Positions 10,141 through 22,300 of a DNA stretch of 64,000 nucleotides are shown one piece after another. Position 1 is the stretch's first letter, and the number at the start of each line of letters is the position of its first letter. A model generated the notes under the pieces. It ran no database searches and had not been told where the DNA came from. It worked only from the letters and a program-made list of their open reading frames with translations. This stretch comes from Larix kaempferi. Taxonomy: Eukaryota > Streptophyta > Pinopsida > Pinales > Pinaceae. Where the stretch lies: NCBI GenBank assembly GCA_027924585.1, contig BSBM01001027.1:313001-377000 (forward strand). The letters are read 5' to 3'. The position numbers and the translations under genes are program-made.

Positions 10141-13013
10141 GTTGTCAAGGATACGGTGGTCCATTGGTGGGGATAGATGGATTTCATTCCACCTACTTGA
10201 GTTCAATTATTTTGAGATATATTTTGGCTTGGATGACTGTTTCATTGTTGTCCCTTGCATCCTGCTAATCTGAAAAAAGAATACGACCACTTTTGATCAT
10301 TTACACAATTGAGAAAAAGAATAGTAATAATAACTCACTCGAACCCACACTGAGCAAACCCACACCCAGAAGGAAAGTGGGAGCGGGAAATTCACGGCTT
10401 CCTTGGCGGTAGTTTATGAATTCTTCCCGCTCTTTGAAATAGTTTTATTGTTTCCTCCCATCGATCTGAATTGTCTTCCTATTTTAATATCCTTTGGGCA
10501 AATGGGCATCCAGTAGTTCTCCCATTCAAAAACTATTTGATTGAACCCGATTCACCAGACCAATTCTATTACTGAAATAAATTCTCAAATTTGCGTGAAT
10601 TCCTTATTTGAACCAACTGGTCCAAGTTCAAAACTGAACTATTCCACCCGGGCTGAAAAGTGTGGAATGCAACTCGTTATTGGGACCGCCAAGCTAATTG
10701 AATTTGTGCGAATTCCTTATTTGAACCAACTGGTCCAAACTTAACTATCCCACATGGGCCGAATACTGTGGCATGCAACGCGTTACCGGGACCGACGAGC
10801 TACGCATGATCATCTAGTTGTTCGATCGGGCGTTCCTCCATTGGTTTCATCGTTTTTTTGGATTCCTCTCCTCGACATCTTATTATTTTGACCGAATACA
10901 ACCATGCAGGCTGTGGGGAAAAGATAACTCGGAGACCCAGATACTTGTTGGTGGGGTTATCAGTCAGATCACATATATCTATCTTATGTCCTTTGCATAG
11001 AGGAGAGGGGATGGAAGGGAGATATCACAAAGTAGAGAAGCATACAAATCATTCATCAGCTTAGTTGTCTGTGGAAATGGTTATGGTTAGGTGACATAGC
11101 TACATTTATTCACTAATAATGGTGATTGTTTAATAAAAAGAAACATAGTGGACCTAGTTCACCTTACATTGAACAACTTTCACTATTTTACTTTAATAGA
11201 TCTTTTGAGCCTTTATTATACTACTAAGGAAGATTATAACATTCCAACCCTCTAGAAAAATGTTTCCCTCAATTCTTGATATAAGGAGGTACAACTATAT
11301 ACCAGGGTGCTATGTATGAGTGCTAACCTCAATGCTTAAGTCGGCCAAGGAATGAGGTCTCATGGACAAGTGTTAGCTACCATGCTAAAGTATTCTGACA
11401 AGCTCCTCCTTAAGCTTCAGTGCCATGTATGAGTGTCAATTGCTCCATTGAAGTAGTCCGTATTCATGTGAAAGGATAAATTGTAATTCTAAAGTAGTCC
11501 AAGAGACTCATCCATAAACATGGGTCCAATGTCCCTGTGCTCAAGATGACACCCTAACAATGAAACTTAAGCTCCATGAATCGTTGAGTGTTATGATTGA
11601 AATCCTCCCCGTGATCATGTGGATCCAAATAAACATAACCATAAAAAGAAAACAAATCCTCCATATAACAATAAAATGATCGCTCTAAAAGGAATTCTAC
11701 TATTGTAGAAGAAGCATATTGAAAATTGGAAGGCACCACTTGTTGTTGTCTTTCCCCCACAAGGTTATTTTCATATGGTGTACAAGAATCATAAAAAAGA
11801 AGATAGAAGTAGTTTTCTTCCCAAAAATTACAACTATCCATATACCAATCCTCACAAACATATTCAAAATCCTAGCATGCATATATTTCTTGGTTATACA
11901 ATCCAATGATAAAAGATATATGGTATTAATAGCAAAATCCTCAAATGAATTGTCAACCCTTCTTTCAAATTTGCACAAGTTTCGTCTAAATTTTTTGTCA
12001 CCCACACTTGTTGCTCCCATGGTATGTTCCAACACCTTTCCATTTTCCAATTGTGTGAGGGTTTGAGGGAATAACTTTGCTAGGGCTATAGCATATTGGA
12101 TTTTGGCAGAAAATGATTTGGTTTCATCAAATCACCCTATAAAAAATTATGTCCTTTGTAAGGCTGACTAAAATCCCTAAAAAAGAGCATATTCAAACTA
12201 TAATATCTCCTTTATCAAGACTTTGATTTGACCATTTTTTTAAATCATGTATTTTTAATAGAGGAACTTAGATCTACAATTGGTTTTGAAAATCCTCTAA
12301 AAAAAACTCATAAAATAATTTGCCTCACAACCCTCTTTTTTCTTTTAAAAATCTAGAAAAAAACATTCTCTCTTTAGAACCTCAAAATGTGTTATAATAC
12401 CAAATATTATATATCATTCAATCTGAAAATGGAATAATATACAAGGTATCAAGAATTCTCTATACTGTATTAATATCAAAACAATTAAGGTAGGGAAACA
12501 CCTTAAAATTGATCATTTTATTGAAGCAATCTACTCATGTTCCCTTACCTTTGAAAGATGGATGGTCTCTCTAAAACTAAGTCGCAAATATGAAATTTAT
12601 CTACACACAATTGAGAAGGAAGGCTCCATCCTTATTTTTATTTATAAATTAGAGAATAATTCTAACTACAACAATCTCTTAACTACTTAATAGACTTCCT
12701 TAATAAGACCTCATTATATGTTTATTCACTAACAACTACCATAATGGACCTTGTTGTTGGTTGTTAAATAAACACTCTAATTTTAAAAATCATTAAAGTA
12801 ATAAAAACCATATATGTATTATCTCTATTATTATTTTTGTTGTGTACTCTAAGCTAAATCACATGAAGTTGCAATATAAACTCAGTCTAAGCTAAATCAC
12901 ATGAAGTTGCAATATAAACTTACTTCTGGCTAGAGATAAATAACATTATAATAAAAACTGAGATCTTACTCACTTTATGTAGAAAATAACATAACTCCGC
13001 ATATTTAAATATA
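10141..13013. repeat. Segmental duplication, left copy, part 1 (non-coding)
   Basis: Co-linear with 50993-53513. Shared sequence runs from the GGTGGTCCATTGG phrase through repeated GAATTCCTTATTTGAACC motifs to AACATAACTCCGCATATTT at the right end. The two copies differ by indels: this copy has about 100 bp extra near 10170-10285 and about 155 bp extra at 11710-11865. Short open frames inside are not conserved between the copies, so no gene is called. Similarity stops at about 13013 and resumes at 34785. Confidence 0.85.
12848..12923. repeat. 38-bp tandem duplication
   Basis: TCTAAGCTAAATCACATGAA... occurs twice back to back (12848 and 12886). The paralogous copy near 53385-53420 has it once, so this is a local duplication in the left copy. 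Confidence 0.85.
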
Positions 13014-13557
13014 TGTACATGAGAGAGAATTATCAATTCATATGGAAATGTAGAATATAAATTCAAGAGCCACATAGTTGTATCTACTAGCATTTTCCCC
13101 TTGAGGGGCAAAAATGAACGCTGGTAGGAAAAGAGGAAAGTTAGAAGGAACAAAAACATAGGCACGGGAAGCGAAGGAAACTGGTAGGAAAAGAGCAAAG
13201 TTCATAACAATCTTAGATTACAAAGACATAGGCCCATAACAAAAAATAATGTTAAGTTCATCAACACAGTGAGCCAACTACAATTGCTTTTCTCACAATC
13301 TCTGTAGTAGTAAGCTCAACACTATAGATTACTACTATATCTGGAATATATAAGCAATTTGAAAAAATATTTTTGCAATAATATCAATGAAAACAATGAT
13401 TAAAATAGCTCCTAAACTGCACAAACTACGTGTGAACAAAAGTTTTCTTTCATGCCATGTGATGTAGCAATAAATTTAGGAATCTCCATATACAAGTATA
13501 GGTATAGAACTATTTCATGGAACAACTCTTGATAGTGCCACAATCTAAGTTGTAAAT
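13014..13557. other. Intergenic, no gene seen
   Basis: AT-rich sequence at the start of the block that is absent from the paralogous right copy. No coding, RNA or transposon signature was recognised. Confidence 0.5.
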
Positions 13558-14154
13558 GAATCTTCGTTATGCCTTCTTCAAGAATGGAAGATACAATGGG
13601 AAACCCAAATATGTTTCTTTCTTCTCATTGAGGATTTCAAGTCCACAATAAAAACTTTACATCCTTCTCAACCATGTAAAGGCGAATAGACCTGTCACTA
13701 CATGAACTAATCTTCTAAAAATTACTAATAAACCAAGGAAAATAACTGGTTATCAATGACTCTCACCGCATCAAGGATTCACACATCTTCTGAAAATATA
13801 GATAGTTCACAACAAAGCACAATAAAAATGCAGACTTACAACACAATAGGAGTGGTGAATCTTCGTTATGTTTGCTTCAAGAATGGAAGATACAGTGGGA
13901 AACCCATATATGTTTCTTTCTTCTCATTGATGATTTCAAGTCCACAATAAAAGCTTTACATGCTTCTCAACCATGTAAAGGAAAATAGACCTGTCACTAT
14001 ATGAATTAATCTTTTGAAAATCACTAATAAACCAAGGAAAGTAACTTGTTATCAATGACTCTCACCGCATCAAGGATTCACACGTCTTCTAACAATATAG
14101 ATAGTTCCCAAAAAAGCACAATAAAATGTAGACTTACAACACAATAGGAGTGGT
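13558..14154. repeat. 299-bp tandem duplication
   Basis: Two adjacent copies starting GAATCTTCGTTATG at 13558 and 13857, the second ending near 14154 with ...AGGAGTGGT. They are highly similar along their whole length with scattered substitutions. Neither copy shows a conserved open frame. The remaining 14155-14797 holds no recognisable feature. Confidence 0.92.
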
Positions 14155-14797
14155 CGTAGTTTTCAATATAAAGGTTGTATTTATTCAACGTGGAGGTAGA
14201 TGAGGAGAGGTCACTTTGCTTGGCTTCTTTGTTTTTATGAATGTAAAAGAGAGTACACAGTTTACAAATCAGCTGAGAATAATATTTATATCACTACTGC
14301 TTGGGATAATCCATTATGAGCTTAGCTTGAAAATCCACTGCCAACAAGGAAACTAAAGAGCATTAAACTAAAAAAGTAGTAAAATATAGCACTGTTACAA
14401 AAATATGAACAAGCATTTAGGTTTTTTAGAGAAAAGGAATCCCAATAATATCCATTGAAAAGTACACATTACATATAAACATTTCTACAATAGTTTCTCA
14501 AGAAGGGAAATTTGTTTTCATTGACAAAGAAGAATAGATGAACAACAAAAAGGGTTGGTTCACCACTATATAGTCTTGGAAGAGTTTGTTATCTGGTGAA
14601 ATTGCAAAAATGAGAATAGTAGGCAAAGTTTTCATTTGAGTGTTGTACATATAAGAAGATACAAATGATATTTACAATTAAAATTAGTTGGACGCTTCTA
14701 AATTGGAAATATAGTTTTCCCATGCAGTAGCTTCTTCAGTTATGATATTATATTTTTCAGACTTTAATAGTTTTAGAGACACTTCATGATAAGACAG

Positions 14798-17650
14798 TTA
14801 TGTTTCTATATTTGCAACTTCTGTTGGTGCATCTTTGCGGGTATCCTCAAGGAAAATGAGATGTGTAGATATTTTCCTCACATAGAAGTCAATGTCTTCT
14901 TCTATTAGAGCATCCTGGAGTTCTTCCATCTGCTGATCCTTGGGGGGGAGCTCATCAGCATTGGTTGCCATAGAGAGATGACATTTACGGTGAACCTGAT
15001 GGATTTCTTCATAGAAGTTTGTGCACTTTTCAAGAGTTTTAACAATCTCGGCATTTAGTCGATTAGTGGCTTTCCTGCAAAATTCAAGGAGTGCAATATC
15101 CATCTTTAGGGTCGCTACTGTTTTTTAAGGGAGGTGAGGAGGAAATGCTGGGTTATTTTCTCCCCAAGTTAACTGTTTGTTAATCTTGTTTCCAGTAGTA
15201 ATCAATTGTTGATGCATTGTTTGATATTGTATATTTGTTGAAAGAGTGTTTTTTGACAGTTTGAGACTTGCTCTTGAAGCTTGCATGCTTGTGCCTGGAA
15301 TGGTTCCATGAGTGATTCCTTATATCTCAAAAACTTATTTACTTGAGTCTTCAATTCATTGGCCTTTTTGTTCGCCACTGATGCACGTGTTTCAAATTCT
15401 ATAAGCTTTTCTTGAAAATAATTTGTCTCCCCTTCCATTATCATTAACTAAACAGTTAATGCTTCCTTTTCTGTGTTAAGGTTGTTGTACGCAGCTAGTA
15501 AATTGTCTTTCTCAAATAATGTGGCCTGTAATTTTGTGTTTAACTCAATGGTCTCTCCACGTTCCTTTACCAAGGTGGCCTTGAGTTTCAAATTTTTATT
15601 TGTTTCACTCAATAGTGGTAAGCAGCTTGTCGACATTGTCAGCACTTGCTTGTGCAGCTGCGACATTCACAGAGGCTGTGAATTTGGGGTCCTTGTTCAT
15701 TCTTTTTTTTTACCATCTTGTTATGGTATTTCTCTTCGAATCAAGGAAACATCGTGTCCAATCGGGCCAATGTATGTTCTTTGGATGGGGTAAACAGCGT
15801 AAGTTGAAGCTCTAGAAATGGCAAGTGGCCTCCAGTTAGTGGTCTTAGCATGTTTGTGTCCATGGGTTCTGGACTATTGACTTGTGGAATTGTTGGCTCC
15901 TTGTGCATAGCTGGTTATATCTTTTCTTGCGCTTCTTTGTTGATCTATTCTTCTAGAGCTTCATTTTCTTTAGTTTCTCTTGCACGACGGGCTTCTTCGT
16001 TTTGAAAATTTTCCATTTCCTCTCTTTGATGTTGTTCGATTGCTAATCTTTATGCTTCCTCTTTATCTTGTTTTTCTTGTACCCTTTTGGCATGTTCACT
16101 TTGGCTATGTATTTCTGCTTCCTCTTTATTTTGTTGCTTTGTTGATTCTTCCCTTTGTATATGTATTTCTGCTTCCTTTTCCTAGGTTGTCATTTTGATA
16201 GAAGTAGGTGCATGGTTTCCCTTTATTTTTTTGTGCAACTCTTTTGCACTGTTGACCCTTTTATGTATTTCCTCATCTACTAGGAAATGATCTGAGTATT
16301 CAAAAGTGATTTTGAAAGAAGCATAATGTTTAGCCACTTTACCTTTATTGTCGTTTCTTACAAAAAGTATAGTCCTAAAGTGAAAAGCTTCCAAGTCGGA
16401 AATGAAGGCTTCAACAACTCCAATTTTTTGGAACTTGTATGCACCAATGTTGAATGGTAGAGATGGGTAAGATGCCTTTTTTATAGATGGAGAAAGTCAC
16501 CAATTCCATTGATGAAGACTTGTCTTATGGCTTCTTTATGCACAATGAAATATGTAGCATACTTGGGCAGTAGATAAGGAGGTTTAGTGCCCCCATAAAT
16601 CCTTATGTATGTGCCTTCTAATGAGAAGTAGTAGTCTCTGTACTCACCTATTACAGCCAAGGCATTGTCTCATAAACAATTTGGTTATTTATTGAAGAGC
16701 AACCAATAAAGGGGCATGATCAGTTCTTCACATAGTAGTTTGTAATACCCTTGATATCGATGAGCCCAAGTTATTTGGTATGCTACATGAAGGGGATTCT
16801 TAGTCTGTTTCCAAGTACATCCCAACTTAGGGAAAGGAATCTCGACTAATATACAATCAATGAGGTAAGAAGACATGAAAAATTCTACTTTATGTTGTGA
16901 AAGGTCGGTTTGAGCTGTATCAATGTTGGACAACATACTATCTGATATTATATCTACTCAATTGAAGACTGTACCATGTGTGGCAACGTGGTAGATCAAT
17001 GGAACCCAACTGAGTTTATAGTTGCTTCCGTTTGGTAGGCCGAAGATTCTGTTCAACATTAGGACTATGATTCAATAGGGGGTCCTTAAGTGTTGGTTGT
17101 CATATTCCTCGCTACCTTTGGCTCTTATTTGCTTGTCCGGTACCATCATCTTCTTTGCACATTCAAAATTATCTATATTAGCATGCCTTACCTAATCATT
17201 AGTAAGAAAAAATTTGTAGGAAGGCAGCTTGTATGCAGCTGAAAGGTGTTCTGGTTGAAAGGATGTGAGTCCTTCTCCATTGGCATTTGAAATGATCCTG
17301 GTGGTTGTATCTACATGGGGTAGAATCCACCCAATCACCTCTGAGCAAGGAAACAATTTTGGTCGGGTTGCTGCCTTGTGAATGGCATACCTCTTGATGT
17401 TTTGGTAAACCATTGATTCCTCGAGGTTTGCATCTGTTATTTTTCCATCTCTGATAGTTGTGTATAGGTCACCCCATTTGAATTCTGGAGTGGCCTTTGT
17501 GATGGGTTTGGTGTCTTCAAACATTGTTTCAATTGGTATAATTGGAGTTGTTTCTACGTTTGGCTCAATCTGCTTGCCCTTCATCTTGTTGGTTTTTTTA
17601 ATCATACCTGGTGTGAAAACATACAGGGTGAATAGTGAGGAACTTGACAT
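14798..17650 (-). pseudogene. Decayed long gene: globular N-terminal part plus Glu/Lys/Gln-rich coiled coil
   Basis: Reading the minus strand from 17650 down gives one long protein-like remnant broken by several stops, some at Trp positions (for example F-L-T-N-D-stop-V-R-H near 17190). N-terminal ~150 residues (17192-17650) contain F-K-W-G-D-L-Y and I-G-W-I-L-P-H-V-D. A middle part (16200-17100) has L-N-R-I-F-G-L-P and C-T-W-K-Q-T-K. Then comes a strongly charged segment (15910-16190: E-K-E-A-E-I-H, Q-R-E-E), further heptad-like coiled coil (15202-15666) and a C-terminal piece (14798-15103). I do not recognise the family. It could be a transposon-encoded accessory protein or a captured host gene. 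Clearly non-functional. Confidence 0.6.
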
Positions 17651-18849
17651 GTGTATAAGGGATATAATATTGAAGATTGAGCAACTAAGAAGTGGTTAAA
17701 CGTCAATTGAATGTTGTTCAGCATAGGTATGGCATGCAAGGCAAAGCACATGGCCCTTGGCAGGTTCTATTAGTATTATATAAATGTCTATGCTAGAATC
17801 TTCTTTACATAACATAGAAAAAGAAAGTTGAGAAGATTGAATGCCAAATACAATTTGGCTTACACTTCAGTGTTTGCATTGCTGAATTGCGTAAACTTTT
17901 GTTGTTGTTCTAACTATTTTTTGCTTGCACTCCTAATCACTCTTATTTATTAAATTGGAATTAATTTAGGTTGTATTGAAAAACCTGAATCACTGTATCG
18001 GCACAAAGTTTCCAGAGTTCCGACGCGTTGCTGCGTTTTGGCAAGTTTGTGCTGATCATGATCAACAAAAACGAGAATCAAGAATTCTTAAAGCTTAAAT
18101 CATTGATCATTAGTATTTATTTTCATTTACTGCAGAGAGGCATTAATAGAATATCCTCAGCTTGAATTCTGCGGCCTCTTATGGGTTTGGAGTAGCTGGT
18201 TGTAGTTATATCCCTGGATAGCTACCTATAAATCTCGCAAAATGTCTTCGTTCTGGTTCACTATAAACTGACATTTGGGTTCATTTAGAATGCCTACAAT
18301 GTGTTCTCTTTTGCAGGAAACTGTTGTTAACCATGTTTGTCTTTTTGGGATAGTTAGGGATGGATTTGGTGCTACATGTGTCATGCTCAAAGGCAATGTC
18401 ATAATATTTGGCATTCAATCTTATGGGTTGTGGCTTGTACTCTTATTTATTAAATGTCTATTAATTCAGGTTGTATTGGAGAGAAATGCAGTGGCACAAC
18501 AATTTGCTTGGAAGACATGTATAAAGTGTGTGTTATGTTAAGCAGTTTAAAGTTGAATTTCTGTGTGTTATGTTATAGCTTACAGCAAAATTGTGTGTTA
18601 TGATTCTAGAAATAAAATGCATCTCTACCAATATTAAGTATATGAAAGTATATTAAGTATACCTGTGTGCCCAGAAGCCCATGTTCAACAAAATCTCATT
18701 GGCAATAATTCTACTTTATAATGTCATCCATAGATAAAAATGCATGCACTGTATGCAAGCTTGCTCATACCTAGAAGAAGGGTCATCTTCCTATATAGTA
18801 AGAAGATGAAAGTCAAGATTTATTTAATGACAATCGTTCCAAATTTGAA
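17651..18849. other. Intergenic, no gene seen
   Basis: Upstream flank of the decayed gene. Short open frames at 18226-18541 lie on both strands and have no recognisable domain. Confidence 0.45.

Positions 18850-18890
<41 letters not shown>
18850..18890. repeat. Compound microsatellite (TA)n(GA)n
   Basis: About ten TA units followed directly by ten GA units, uninterrupted. Confidence 0.98.
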
Positions 18891-19248
18891 CTTCAATTTA
18901 CTTCATGATATTTAACTTGATGCTTATCCATATTCATCAAATACAAATTAAGTGGTTGTGCTAATTTTACTCAATTTACCCAATATACACCCATTGTTTT
19001 ATTAACCCAATAATTTTTCCCCAATTTCCTATCTACTCTAAGGAACAATTTACCCAACTTATTAGACACCCATTATTTTACTAACCAGACAATTTATCCA
19101 CGTCACAAATTGACCACATAAAACAAAAGTGAGTCCATGGTTTACATCGTAAAAGTCTATTAATTTACTCATCTTGCCATGTTGCTTTAACTATAAAATA
19201 AAACATTTAACAATCTACTCACGTCAAGTCACAAAAGTAAGTCAAAAC

Positions 19249-19323
19249 GTACATCTAAATATATTTTTATTCAAAACAACAATTCACAGAAACACAAATT
19301 TGAATAACTCTAATCATTCTGTA
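19249..19323. repeat. 75-bp direct repeat, left copy
   Basis: CATCTAAATA...TTCAAAACAACA...ACACAAATTTGAATAA...TCTAATCAT matches 24436-24509 with a few substitutions. In the right copy this sequence runs into the 3' end of the Pif1-like helicase remnant. The left copy is followed by TAACACCCCAAAATTT and unrelated sequence. Confidence 0.7.
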
Positions 19324-22300
19324 ACACCCCAAAATTTGTAAAATTTAAATTTTTTTTTTATAATAGCAATAAATACCATAATAATTATGCGAAAATAATT
19401 AGTTGCTTGTTTTATTTAGCACCACTAAAAACATCTTACTGTTGTTTAACAAGAGTTTGTTAAGAAATCAATTTACGATTGACTATTCCAGGTGTACTTA
19501 ACTAATCGTGTCTTCTTCCGTTGATGAAGGGGTCTTTGGACACCCAGGGCTTACTTAGCTGCAAACGCTAAAGTATTTTATCTGGTCGCAGGTTTACAGG
19601 TAAGAGTAATTCCAGACATTTGAAGTTATTCGATATGTACCAATATTTAGAATAACATCTATAAATTTGTTTGAAGACTTTCAACAGGTGATATCTCGAT
19701 TTTTAAAGAGCCTTCCAAAGGATGTTAAGTGACTTGTTACTGTATCTACTAAAGATTACTGTAAATGTCCGATTGATTTACTTGTAGCAGGAAAATGAAA
19801 ATTCAGTTGTCATATGCATGAGTGTTATTGTTTACATAGATGTAAAGATTAATGTTTTAACTCTACATTCCTAATGTATCCGTAAACGCATTGTTCCCTG
19901 TAACTGTATAGTAGCAAGACTATAAGTTAATTTTGATCATTAGGTATTACAATTCTGAGGCTATTATACATTCTAGGGTTATCATGTTATACCTAAAAAC
20001 AAATGTACTGGTAAAATAAACTTGGAATTAGCCAAAGATACCCGGATAATAATCATATTCATTGAGATAGAATGTCATGTAATAACAACTGTATTAGACC
20101 TAGCTTTTATAACCATAGAGTACCTATATTTGTAGCTACACTATTATACAGCATTCTCAACTTATCCTATGCGCAAGGGTGATGAGATTTGTGTAATAGT
20201 GGTGGTCATGGACAAACAAAACCTTCATACACCGAGTATAAGGTAATATTAATTTTCAAACATAATCGAGACAAATATACAAGCTCGAATATGATTCTAG
20301 CGTTTGTGTACTATAAAGAAAAGTATGTAACATTGAAAAGTTTGTAATAGAATCCAAGCAATTTGGTTCGTAATGATATTGCTAATGTCAATAATGATAG
20401 TGCATTCTAAACTTCATTCTATGATTCCAAAAGGTTTACTATTAATGTTGTTCTAGTGTTAGGGTCATGAATATAGTCAAACCTAATGCAATTAGGTATG
20501 ATTTAATTCCTTAGTGTTAGGAACCCATGTCTTTACTTTGTTAGTATGTTGTTGTTGGACGCATATGCTTTGTAAGTCACTCATAGTATTGTTGATCCAT
20601 AGTTTGTAGTGGCCCATGGTTTTGACCCATAGTATTGGCGCCTAGACTTAGTATATAAGTGTGTGTTGAGACCTATGAAGGCACCGTGAAGTTATTTGTA
20701 TTGAGCTTGCTCATAGGAGGTTGCCCCCTCGAAGAGGCCTATGATCAATATAAAAGAGATTTTGAGTTCTATCATTTCTGCTATTTCGCATATTCTTATT
20801 AATTAATTGTTGCAGGTGCATCACACTTAGTTAATCGAAACAAAATCAATCCATAAAAAAACGAACTTATAATTCTAAAACTTAAGCAATATGTTTTGAT
20901 ACAAATATTTGCGATGGTAACATTGATACAATGATATTGAATCCCAATTATATGCAATTGACATAGTTTTGTAGAAACCATTATTGAATTGATGGAATGA
21001 TAGCCATGATATTATGCATTTAAATGGTTTTTCAACGCATATTCTATGGTTGTGTAATCGATAATGGAATGTATAGGTTAGAGAGCATCTTGACTTTAAT
21101 GTTATTTCTTGAGTTTGATGGGAGTGGCTCGGTGTCATCCCGGTTGACTCAAGCACGTGATTGACACTTGGGGAGCGTGTTCTCGCACAAGTGTTGGCTT
21201 AAACCGTTATGTCCAAACCCTAATTTTCATTGTTGCGTTTGAACTTGGGTGTGAGGTCGACCGTATGCGATGACTCCGGGTTCAATGTGTTGTTTGTAGG
21301 TTTTGAAACTATGACCTCCATGTCATGTTTATACTGGGTGTTCTAAGGGTGAGTGTAGGGTCAAACTACTCCCTCGGTGATATTGTAATGGTGACACTAT
21401 ACAACACTAACAGAGGTTTAGGGTTTGCAAGAGTTGGTTTAGATTTTTGAAACGGTAACCTCTGCGTGGAAGAAGCCATAGCTTCCAAGTGGTCTTTGAC
21501 AATGAAACCTGTTCCTAGCCTATGTAGTGCTTACTCAGTTGCTCAGGATTCGAGACTATGACCTTCGCGCTACAAGGGTTAAATCACTGGTCTCGTCGCA
21601 AGGGTAAGAGAAAAGCTGGTGTTTTCAGAGCTTAAATAAAATACTGCGTTTGATTTCCTACAACTCTAACAAATGATGTAATGCAATTGCAAGGTTGCGA
21701 TGGATCTACACTCTGCTCGTCGAGGGAGATAGATGCCGAGGACTCCTTTGTCCAGGTAAGTCTCGGGTGTTCCACAACCCTAGACACAACAGCAGTTGAC
21801 ATGTTCTTGCTTAGTGAAAGTAGGGTTTTGTAGGTAGTGATGTTCGGTTTTAGATATTGTCGCGGCTTTGATGCCTGCGTTGCATCTGTTTAATTTTTGG
21901 AATGGTAACTTCGTCATAATACAAATGCAAGTTTTTGTGAAAAGGATTTAAATTCATCAGACTTGGAAATACAATCCTAATTTGGTTTAAGTGGCCCGCT
22001 GTAATGTTTTATGGTTTCAGTATTGTTAAAATACTATTATACAGTGTTCATCAGAATGCAATCATAGTTTAAGTTTAAATAAATGCTAAGTGTGAATCGA
22101 ACCTGCAAGAGTAAGGATTTTTATTTGGTAACGTTTGTTATATGAAAAAAATGCGTACTAGGCAGGGTTACTAGAACCCTAGCCCCATTTTCACTCTGAG
22201 TTTATAGTTCTCGTTTTTGTCTATGTAAGTTCTACAAGCAAGTTACTATATTTGAAAGAGTCTCCTAGAAAAAAAACTATGTGTCGAGAGTCGATAAGTA

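Noticed and set aside
10541-11064. Short plus-strand open frames
   Set aside because: Not conserved as open frames in the duplicate at 51392-51704; they lie in a non-coding repeat.
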